Source of the DNA: Apus apus
Taxonomy: Eukaryota; Chordata; Aves; Apodiformes; Apodidae
NCBI RefSeq assembly: GCF_020740795.1
Contig: NC_067301.1
Location: 2,480,001-2,544,000 of the forward strand
Reading direction: 5' to 3'
Length of the DNA stretch: 64,000 nt
Made by a program: the position numbers and the translations under genes. The notes under the pieces were generated by a model that searched no databases, was not told the origin of the DNA, and saw only the letters and a program-made list of their open reading frames with translations. This document shows, piece by piece, positions 40,065 through 49,152 of this stretch; position 1 is the stretch's first letter, and each line of letters starts with the position of its first letter.

Positions 40065-43000
40065 TTATTGAGAATCCTCCTCTGGTTCCTCTTTGATGGA
40101 GTTCTGGAAATAATCCACTGTGTTCAGATCAGGCTTCAGCAAGAGGATGTAGCACTTGGGGATATAGTAGGTTCCCAGGATACCCAGAGTGGTTGTCAGA
40201 ATGGTACCAATCTGAGTAACAGACCTGAGCACTGTCTTGAGTGTGACAAAAATAGCAATGAAGAAGATCCAGATGATGAAATAGATGAGGATGGCAAATG
40301 TGATGCCCCTGGCAATGTTGTACTTCCTACCAGAGGTCTGGACCATGAAGGTGCCCAGGAAGGAGACAAAGGCTAAGCAGCTGTTGTAGCCATGCAAGAG
40401 GGTAAAGGCAAACCAGGACCTGGTGTCACACACCAGCAGGACTTCAGTGGGCAGTGACTTGTAATCAGACAGCAGGTAGTCAGGGCCCAAGTGCAGGTAG
40501 CAGAAACAGAGCAAGGACTGGGTGAGGAGGCACAAGGCAACAAGGAGCCAAGCCCTTCTCTGGGTCAGCCAGGGCAAGAAGGTGGGAGCACAGCGAGGGA
40601 ACTCGGTCATCAGGGTGATCTCAAGGGACTTGATGAAGAAGGTGGAGAAGCAACCGTTGAGGCACAGGGCATAGACCATCTGCTGGGTCATACAGAGGTG
40701 GTGACTGGGCTTCCCTATGTAGAGGCAGCAGCTGAGACACAGCAGCACGAGTGCAAACAGGGCAAAGAGGCTCAGTTTGCCTCCAGAAGCCTGCACAAGG
40801 GGCGTCTCGAGGCTCTTGAAAAAGAGCAGTGCTGTCAGACAGGTGAGGGATAGGGTGATGGACATCAGGGTTAGCAAGGCAACGCTGAGGGGCTCACTCC
40901 AGAAGAGGAATCTCTCGCTGCGGTCGTGGCACTGGGTGCTGCGGGCAGGGGACCACTGCTGCTCCGGGCAGGGGCTGCAGGTGGAGCTGTCTGCAAAGCA
41001 CCAGGCAGAGCTGGTGAGCAGCTTGCAGCGGAGCACTGCCTGCTGCTGCAGGCAGGCCTTGAGGAAGGGCCACAGGCAGGAGCTGGGGACCTGGTTTGGG
41101 TGCTGCCTTGCCCGCTTCCCCCCTTCTCTAAGTGTATTGGCTCTTCAGAGCTTATGATAGTTCAATCTTTTTTTTTCCCCCTCTACTTCTCCACATTCCC
41201 ACGAGAAGATCCATGTATTTCTTGGCTGTGCTTCCCTTCCCCAGCTTCCAAAAGAGCCCACAATTTCATTATGTGCTTCTTTTCTACTTATGATGCCAGA
41301 ATTTCATCACACCCCTCTCTCCTATCTCTTGAGATAAAACACATTGTCCTTATGCATTCCCTTTGGGATCAGCAGATGAAGATCCCCATGAAGATTTGTA
41401 GAGCACGACTGAGCAATGCACAGTGGGACAAAGGCAGGAGAATCCTCTGCCCTGGCAGTGGTTCTTGGAGGAAGAGCTCACAACAGGTCTTCAAACCTGG
41501 TGTGACCTCAACCAGTAGAAAGACATAATACAGACAGTGAAAGCCATGGAATTCTCAGACCTCACCTTTAGAGCTCCAGAAGGTGTTTTCTGGGCAATCT
41601 GTACAGTCATAGCAGCAGAGGTGGAATCCTTTTATTTGTCTGAATTGTCCTGGGCTGCAGTCTCTGAAGCACTCAGATGTGGGCTCCTAGACAGAGGGAA
41701 GGAGTGTCAGCCAGGCACTGTCAGGAGAACAACTGCATTGCCAAGCGAGCAGGTTGGCTGTGCTGGGACCCAGCCTGTGGCTGAGCCTCCAGCAGGGCTG
41801 GGGATACCTTTTCTACCTTTGCAGAGTGGAGGGGGTTACATGTTTGCAGAGGAGCAAGACCTGAGTCCCACCCAAGTCTTGCAGGAGCAGCATGCAGGCT
41901 GAGAGCTCCTAATGACCAGTCCTGACCAAGTGGCGATAAAGTTGATTTCATTTTGTGATTGTTTCTGCTTTGGCCTGCTGCCTTTTACCTTTTGATCTGC
42001 AGTGTGAAACTGGATCTGGGATGTATTGATGTACAAGGACTCTTCATAGTCTCCAACAGGCAGATACGTCAGGGTATTGTTTTTCCAAGACCAGAATACA
42101 AGCTTGTAGCCAGTGTTTGTGCCATGGGACTGATCAAACCTGAAACTTTGGCCATTCACCTCGAATGGGAGGGTGTTCATGAAGTGCAGCAGCTGAGGAG
42201 AAAAAGGAAATTGTCAGTGAAGTTGGTACAATTGATGTTCTTGCTCTGGGTAATAGTGCAGTAGGTTCATTTCTGGCCAGAATCAGTTGTCCCTGCCCAG
42301 CTGTGGGCAGCTCTGGTGCACACAATGGGATGAAAAATTGCTCTTTGGCCCCCTGACTTTTACTGACCTGCCAAGGTCTGATGGGAGCTTTGGGGCAGGC
42401 TTGGTGGGTGCAGCCCAGGGCTCTGTGCAGGGCAGTGGCCACGCTGTGCACTGCGATGTGGATGGGTTGTACCTGGAAGTGGCTCAGCGTGGACAAGACC
42501 TGGTGCGGGGAGATGTGGTCACACTCTTCACAGGGTGTGTCCAGCACCTCTGAGTTCATGAGCTGGTTGAATTCTCTCGACTCCTGACAAAATTTATCCT
42601 GCTGAATAGAGGTAAAGAGGTTGGCAACATATTGCTGGAAGCCAGGGACTGTGCCTGTTTTTATAATAAAGCCTAGGACTGTCCCAATGCTCTGAATATT
42701 TGGGATGGAGGCAATTATGTCAGACAGTATCCAGGCTTCAGTACCAATCCAGACTTTCTTGCTCAGTCCCATCCTGACACTGTGTTGCAGCAGGGCCTGA
42801 GCTGGATGACTGGAGGCAAAAAGGACAATGACATTGACTTTGGTCCTGTTAATTAACTTAATGGTATCTTCCAGTTGTTTTTTGGCTTTGGGGTCTGCAA
42901 GGTCTGCAGGAATCAGCCCCTCGAATGCAATGCAGATGCTGTGATTCCCAGCTATGCTTAAGAAGAGCCCTTGGGCTCCTCGGCCATATTCATTATCGCT

Positions 43001-44498
43001 TCCAATGGTGGCAATCCAGTTCCATCCAAACTTCTTCAGGAGCAGGACCACAGCTTCCACCAAGCTCTTGTCACTGGGAACAGTGCGGTAGAAGGACGGG
43101 TACAGCTTGGTGTTGCTGAGCATCTCGCTGCTGGCTGCATAGCTGACCTGCAGGTTAGGGGATGAGAGAGAGAGTGAGGCAAAGGGTGAAGCTGAGGGGA
43201 GTGTTCACAGTCCAGGTCACTCTCCACCTTCTCTGCTCAGTCTCAGTGCACTAGATTTAAAAAAAAAATAAAATGCTGGGTTGGGATAGAGGGAAGAAAG
43301 AACTCATCGAAAGGGATAGGTCTGTTTAGCAAGAGATCTGTAACCTGGCCCCTGTCCCTTGCTTCTGGTAGCACTGTCCCAATGGCTATGTCCTTCCACT
43401 GCCATTTGTGTCCACCATCACAGCACTTTATCATTAATGACAATGGCAATTAGCTACTTTCTAAAGCAAAGCCTGGAATCTGTGCTTTAACAGCCCTGGT
43501 TCAAAGACACAGAGCATAGACAGCATTGTTGATCCAAACCCTTCCCCCAGCTGAAACGAGAATTCCTGCTTCTCCAGAGAGTTTCTTTACCTGTGGGATC
43601 AAGAAGGAGCTGAAAAGTTTGGCTGTCAGCAGGCAGAGACCTGACTTATGAGGCCCAATGACAGCAGTGATCCGGGGCTGGTAGCTGGTGGAGTTGCAGA
43701 GCACGGGCAGGGCCCGCGTGCCGCTGCGCGCCAGGAGCAGCAGGCTGGGCTGCAGGGCCACCATGGGCTCAAAGCAGGTGTCGTGCATCTCATAGCCCAG
43801 CTGCACCCCTGGGAGAAGTGAGCTGGAGTTGTTGATCTGATCGATGGCAAACTTCATCCCCAGAGCCCATATTAACCCCTCCACAAACAACCTGCAGTAA
43901 AAGGAGATGGGGAATTTCAGGGTCGGTCGGTGCTGTCAGCTTTGACGTTGTAGCATCTCGTCTGTTGCTGGGTCAGATGGCACTGTCAGCAGAGCATCCC
44001 CCTTCCCAGGCGTTGTATGTGTTGTGCTGTGGATGGAGGGGCTCTGAGCACCTTTCACTCTAATGAGCCTTGTCTGTCAGCAGATGTATCCTCTGTGCTT
44101 CACAGGAGGCAAAAACAGGTATAAAAACCAGTAGGTTTAGCTGTGGAGGTCAAGACTTGGACATCTCCTGCTTTCTTTGTGTACTTCAGCCACGAAGCCA
44201 GTGGTCCCCAAATTCCTTCTTCCTGTAATTTCCTTTTCCTTAGTGCACTGGGCATGTTCCCTCCGCTGTGGCCTGTGAAGATGGATAACAAGTACCAGTG
44301 AAGCTGACATTGCTCTTACCTTTCACACACCACTAAGCTGGGCTCCGATCGTGCCGTCAGGTTTACGGTGTCTGTCCCAAAAGGGAACAAGCCTCCTAGG
44401 ATATAATCCCCTGGCCTTCTAAACTGAGCTGACAGGCATGTGGGCTTGAGGGCTGCTGTGTAACCAAAGCTCCAGCACAGCAGCAGGGCAGGGACCAT
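40065..44498 (-). CDS. TAS1R3: Taste receptor type 1 member 3 (T1R3), six exons, intact
   Basis: Class C GPCR subunit that pairs with T1R1 (umami) or T1R2 (sweet) in taste-cell membranes. Exons on the minus strand: 44498-44320, 43891-43591, 43147-42368, 42192-41989, 41686-41566, 40990-40065. Every junction is GT-AG, and the frame is open for 836 aa (human 852). Residues 1-15 look like a signal peptide (MVPALLLCWSFG); a Venus-flytrap ligand domain follows, with GDYILGGLFPFG, ACPKAPIRPWQ and FRTVPSD-like YRTVPSD segments. The Cys-rich linker (about residues 490-550) has all nine family cysteines (CFRDC, CCYDCTDC, CSPC, QC). Seven membrane segments follow in the last exon, with SPLVQASGG-like TPLVQASGG and FLGTFMVQ. 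The six-exon layout and position between DVL1 and CPTP match human TAS1R3. Nothing suggests a pseudogene. Confidence 0.96.
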
Positions 44499-47400
44499 GA
44501 TTTGTCTGTTGGGGAAAATGCTTCAAAGAAATCTCCAAGTGACTGGGAGAGGGAACAGGGGACCCAGTCTCATCAGTTCCCTGTGAGTCTCTTTAAATAG
44601 AACTCAGAGAGATTGAAATGATGGGGAAGAATTTGTTTAGCAAAATGCATTAAATGTGGAACTCTGCTCAGTGGGCAATAGTCAAATAGGCAGCAGTACC
44701 CTAGGGGAGAACCTGGTTGCAAACCTGATCCTGGTTTCCCTTACTGGATGAGTAGCCTCTGCTCCAGCAGAACAACTTAACTTCATTGTCACAGCTCTGA
44801 AAACTGGACTTGCTGTAGGGAGAGGTGGTAACTCAGGTGTCCCACCCTAACTTGGATGTGTGTCTTCTGCGTTAAGGCCCCCCCTGCCCCATCCAAACAG
44901 GAAGCATCTTTAATGGAATGTGTTTGTAGAAACTGTCTCTGGTTAGGGTTTCCACAAACAACTGGATTTGTGACTCATCTAATACTGGGAGCAGATCTTA
45001 GTCTGTGCTGGCTGCTCATCTAACAGCATCACCAAGGAGAACACACCTTGGTAGGAGTGGAATCCAACAAGGTGAAGTCTGCCTGGATGAGATAAGTAGG
45101 AGAACCCTCAGCTGCTGACCAGCATTGCTTCCTGCTGGGAGCTGAGGTTCTCCCTGACTGCCTCTGATCCAAGCCTTCACTTGTGTCTTCCCCACTTAGA
45201 ATGAAGGAATGTCACATAGTTTATTTTTAAATGAACTTCAGAATCATAGAGTGGCCTGAACTAAAGGGTCATGGTAAGAGACACACACAGCAGTGTTTTT
45301 TATTTATTTTTAAGTTCAAGGTCAGCTCTAACCAAATCTTCCTTGGTGCATCACAGGAACTTGCCCAGAACAGGTCAGCATTGAAGTGCCAGGTTGGTGA
45401 GCTGTTGCTGAGCTGTGCTGCTGCTTGTAGGAAGTAGTTATAGGCTGGTATTTTTTTCACACTGAGCTATGGTGTTCCCTTCAGCTTAAAAACTTTGCTT
45501 CAGCTACAAATTCCACAGCACAGTAATGTAGGTTGTGTCCTGGTTTGCATTTTTTGTCAGGGTTGAATTTCAGAAAGCAGGGTAGCACTGGACATAAAGG
45601 TTCAATTTACTGCTTTTTATTGTCTTATTATATTTATTTATACTGTGGCATAAAAACTGCTTATATTGTCAAAGTGATACACCACTTCTGCTCCAAGGCT
45701 AGAGTATTTTTCCATACATCTTCCAGCAGGTGCACTGTGGAAAGCCGAGGGTAGGAGTGCTTCAGGCAAGCAGCAGCTGCATGATATAGACACCATAGAA
45801 GGTCTTGGGTTGGAAGGGACCTCTAAAGGTCATCTAGTCCAGCCCCCCTGCAATAAGCAGGGACATCTCACACTAGAGCAGGGTGCTCAGAGCCCCATCC
45901 AGCCTGACCCCGAGTGTCTCCAGGGATGGGGCCCCCACCACCTCTCTAGGCAACCTGTTCCAGTGACCCCACCAGCCTCATATTCAAGATCTTTTTCCTA
46001 GTGTCCAACCTAAATCTACCCTTCCCTACTTTAAAACCACCACCCCTTGTCCTATCATTAAATGCCCTATGAACAGCTCTTCTCCAGCCTTTTACAGGCT
46101 CCTGTCAGGTACTGGAAGGTCACTATTATTTTTATTTATATATATTTTATCAGTATATATACTTTTAAGGATACCTTCCCCTTAATGGAGTATTTAAGTG
46201 TTAGCTGTAACTTGTTCTAAAAAGTTCTAAATACAAATTCAGCTGCACAGGGGTGCAGAAGTCAGACACAGGCAATTATTTACTTCCCTCCTTCCCTTTT
46301 GGTGAGACCAGGGGTGATAGTCGGTGACAGGCTTTGTGCAAAATGCTCCAACTCCCTCTAGTGCATCTGTGCGTTCTTGCAGCTCCCGAGTACCCCGGGC
46401 ACTGCAGCTCAGGGTGCTCTTTCCTCGGCTGAATTTGGCCCCGTGTGTGAAAGCTGCCAACCCTGAACTTGCCCGAGGAGAGCTCATGTTCCTCCCAACA
46501 CCGCAAAGCAAGCAAGCGTGCCCATAAAGGATACTCTTCAGAGGCGTGTTGTTGACAGGATTAAATGCCCAGTTTAATCTCAGTGAGGTAACAGTGATTT
46601 CCTGAATCATTCAGTGTTATGTCAGGCCTTCTGAGACACAATCGAACCAGGCTGTGGCCTGGAGGACTCTCCCTCCTCCCCCAGATATCCGTGTCATCCT
46701 GAAATAAGTGTTTTTTCAGCTCTCAGAAAGCAAACTCCATTATACATACATTGTGTGTGTGTACACACACCAGCAATTATATACAGTGATTAGCAACAGA
46801 AGCCATAAGCCTCAGAGCAGTGACAGTGCAAGTTCAGAGTTCTCCCTAGATAGAGAACTCGTTTTTGTAGGTATTTGACACATTCATTAAAAAAAAACAA
46901 ACATGAAAACACAATTCAGAAGCGTGGCTGGAACAGGATAAGGTACAGTCTGCAGCCTTAGCTGGATACAGAGTATTGTGCAGTACATCCTAGTTGTTCC
47001 ACATCCCAAGACAAAGCACAGCTGAAGGGGCAGGTCTGCTCGTGCACAAAGGCACAACTGTCACAGCCAACACCCCCCCCTTTCCTCCTTTAATTCCAGG
47101 GGACACAGAATTAGCAGCAATAGTCAAGTGAGCCTGTGGGCACAAGGGACAGGGGTGACTCAGGATTGTATTTTCAAGGCTGAAGCGTAAGAGGGAAAAA
47201 CCCCCAGACCTGTCCGAGGGAACAGCTTGTAAACAAAGGAGCAGAGTGAGCTCACAGGTGGCATGGATGTTCTCAGACTCCAGAGGGGGGGTCCTAACTA
47301 CTCATGTAAACACAAAAGCTGAAGTTGCAGCGTTTGGCTGAAAAGAAACTAAACCTGCCCACTCCCAGCCTCGCTGGAGGTGAATGCAGGAAGAGAGATC

Positions 47401-47656
47401 CTGGCAGCCCGCCAGCACTGGTGCCTTTTCCTGCTGTAGAGCTGAGGCTCTACACGACAGACGTGCTAAAAAAATGGGTACATTTTTTTCTCTCCTAAAC
47501 TGAGGCATCCTGAGTAGGTTTGCCAGCTTGTCAGCTCCAGCCTGGAGGAGGAGAAAGGAAGAGGGACCCCGGACAGACAACCCAGACACCGTGTTTGTTG
47601 TTTGTTTTTGCCTCAGTTCATCCCGCTTTGGTCAGAACACGGAGCTGGGCCCCTGG
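44499..47656. other. Spacer between TAS1R3 start and CPTP stop
   Basis: Should hold the TAS1R3 promoter and the CPTP 3'UTR, both on the minus strand. No TATA box was obvious upstream of the TAS1R3 ATG. A CR1 copy occupies 45793-46126. A minus-strand AATAAA lies at 46131-46136, right beside the CR1. An alternating GT/AC palindrome occurs at 46755-46770. No coding exon was recognised. Confidence 0.6.
45793..46126 (-). repeat. CR1 LINE, 5'-truncated, minus orientation
   Basis: The plus strand shows GGTTGGAAGGGACCTCTAAA, then CAGCCCCCCTGCAATAAGCA, CCAGGGATGGGGCCCCCACC and TACTGGAAGGTCACT. This is the reverse complement of the CR1 3' region. About 330 bp remains. It differs in subfamily-type positions from the copies inside INTS11 and looks older. 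Confidence 0.85.
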
Positions 47657-48366
47657 TCAGGGCAGGTCCAGCAGCTGGTGCTGGGCAAAGAGCTCCTGGG
47701 TGATGCTGTAGACCTGGCAGATGTGGGGCAGCGCCTCGCCCAGCACCGCCACGGCCTCCTGGGGGGACCCCACGTTCATGATCTCCAGGAAGGCGTCCCG
47801 GGGGGGCAGGGTGCAGAACGCCAGCGTGGCGGCCTTGCGGACCACCCAGGGGTGGTGGGCGGCCAGGGACGCGTTGTAGGAGTCCGTGCAGATGACGGAG
47901 GGCCGGGAGTCCTCCCCGCCGCTCCTCAGCCCCTCCAGGAAGAGCTGCAGCCAGCGCAGCGCCCTGTGCAGCCGCAGGACGGTGCGGCAGCCGGAGTCGG
48001 GGCGCCCCGAGGGCTGCTGCCGAGCCACCAGCCCGCTGCCCAGCTCGTACTCCACCATGGACTGCAGCGAGACGTAGCGCTCCCGCTGCTCGCCCCGGCA
48101 GTAGCTCTCCATCAGCTGCACCTTGGCCACCGCGTCCTTGGAGATGAAGGAGAAGATGGCGCCCAGGCTGTGCAGGAACCTGCGCGGGGGGGACAAGGCG
48201 GGTGAGCGGCGGGGCAGCGCGGGCCGGGCCGCGGGGCCGCCCCCGGGACTCACCGGATCAGCCCGCGCCAGCCGCGCAGGTAGGGGCCCAGCAGCACCTC
48301 CCGCCGCTCCGACACGCAGCTCTGGAAGGCGCCGAGAACCTCCCGCAGGCTGAACGGCTCCGCCAT
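47657..48366 (-). CDS. CPTP: Ceramide-1-phosphate transfer protein (CPTP), two exons
   Basis: Cytosolic GLTP-fold protein that moves ceramide-1-phosphate between membranes and thereby affects eicosanoid production. Coding exons: 48366-48254 and 48179-47657 (minus strand), joined at CG|G in frame, giving 211 aa (human 214). Exon 1 encodes MAEPFSLREVLGAFQSC... to GWRGLI. Exon 2 carries FSFISKDAVAKV (Asp and Lys of the phosphate/ceramide head-group site), GCRTVLRLHRALRWLQLFLE (Arg site) and NASLAAHHPWVVRK (the GLTP-family His), and ends QLLDLP. The intron is only 74 bp and GC-rich. The ATG at 48366 fits the human N-terminal length; the open frame continues upstream only because the adjacent minisatellite lacks stops. 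It is head to head with INTS11, as in human. Confidence 0.95.
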
Positions 48367-48396
48367 GGCGGGACGGGGCGGGCGCGGGCGGGGCCG

Positions 48397-48406
48397 GCGC
48401 CTGCGC
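48397..48406. promoter_or_regulatory. NRF1-like site upstream of CPTP
   Basis: GCGCCTGCGC resembles the palindromic NRF1 consensus (TGCGCATGCGC) with one central change. It lies 31 bp upstream of the CPTP start codon among GC boxes. Binding is inferred only. Confidence 0.35.
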
Positions 48407-48435
48407 GGGGCGGAGCGGGGCCGGGGGAGCCGCGG

Positions 48436-48786
48436 GGGGTGCGGGGTTGGTGCGGGGCTGCGGGGTTAATGCGGGGCTGCGGGGTTTGTGTTGAGGTGCG
48501 GGGTTGGTGCTGGGCTGCGGGGTTTGTGTTGAGCTGCGGGGTGTGCGGGGCTGCGGGGTTGGTGCGGAGCTGCGGGGCTTGTGTGCTGAGCTGCGGGGTG
48601 TGCGGGTCTGCGGGGTTGGTGCGGAGCTGCGGGGTGTGCGGGGCTGCGGGGTTGGTGCGGAGCTGCGGGGTGTGCGGGGCTGCGGGGTTTGTGTGCTGAG
48701 CTGCGGGGTTGGTGCTGAGCTGGGGGGTTTGTGCGGGGCTGCGAGGTTAGTGCTGAGCTGCGGGGTTTGTGCTGAGCTGCGGGGAG
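48436..48786. repeat. G-rich minisatellite, about 19-bp unit, near CPTP
   Basis: Degenerate tandem copies of roughly GCTGCGGGGTTGGTGCGGA run for about 350 bp, with variants GGGGTTTGTGCTGA, GGGGTGTGCGGG and a higher-order alternation. Nearly each unit has a GGGG run on the plus strand, so the array has G-quadruplex potential. It has few stops on either strand, which produces long but meaningless open frames. Confidence 0.85.
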
Positions 48787-48899
48787 CGGCGGGGCCGTGG
48801 TGGTGGAAGCTGGGCCTGAATTCCATCCCCCGCCTGTTCCAGCGGCCTGTGCTCTCTCTGCCCTCTCTCCAGGAAGAAGCTTCAGGCCACGAGCACTTG

Positions 48900-48910
48900 C
48901 CATGGCGGCT
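48900..48910 (+). promoter_or_regulatory. YY1-like site near the INTS11 transcription start
   Basis: CCATGGCGGCT fits the YY1 core ATGGCGGC often found just downstream of housekeeping-gene start sites. It follows a pyrimidine-rich CTCTCTCTGCCCTCTCTCC stretch that could be the initiation region. No direct evidence of use. Confidence 0.4.
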
Positions 48911-48964
48911 GTGGCAGCGGCCGGGCCTGCTCCCCTGCTGGCGGCGCGGCCGGGCCCGCAGTAG
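48902..48964 (+). other. Possible upstream ORF in INTS11 leader (20 codons)
   Basis: An ATG in strong context (TTGCCATGG) opens a 20-residue frame rich in Ala/Gly/Pro. It ends at TAG in the first variant unit of the 15-bp minisatellite, 188 bases before the INTS11 ATG. It matters only if transcription starts upstream of 48902. Confidence 0.25.
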
Positions 48965-49140
48965 CCGGGCCCGCAGCAGCCCGCCCCGCAGCAGCCTGTC
49001 CCGCAGCAGCCCGTCCCGCAGCAGCCCGTCCCGCAGCAGCCCGTCCCGCAGCAGCCCGTCCCGCAGCAGCCCGCCCCGCAGCAGCCCGTCCCGCAGTAGC
49101 CCGCCCCGCAGCAGCCCGCCCCGCAGCAGCCGGGCCCGCA
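48956..49140. repeat. 15-bp minisatellite directly before the INTS11 start codon
   Basis: About twelve tandem copies of CCCGCAGCAGCCCGT, several central ones identical, end 12 bp before the INTS11 ATG. Because the unit is five codons it stays open in several frames. Depending on the start site it lies in the INTS11 5'UTR or core promoter. Confidence 0.9.
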
Positions 49141-49152
49141 GAGGAGGCTGAA

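Noticed and set aside
45238-45340. CAGAATCATAGAGTGGCCTGA, resembling a decayed CR1 end
   Set aside because: Partial match to the terminal repeat only; the following bases do not match CR1 convincingly.
48180-48826. Minus-strand open frame extending CPTP exon 2 upstream by more than 200 codons
   Set aside because: It reads through the intron, the true first exon in another frame, and the G-rich minisatellite, giving repetitive Pro/Ser/Ala text. The in-frame two-exon model matches human CPTP in length and sequence.
48504-49151. Plus-strand 215-codon frame before INTS11
   Set aside because: Spans both minisatellites and ends two bases before the INTS11 ATG in another frame; repetitive low-complexity product with no family resemblance.
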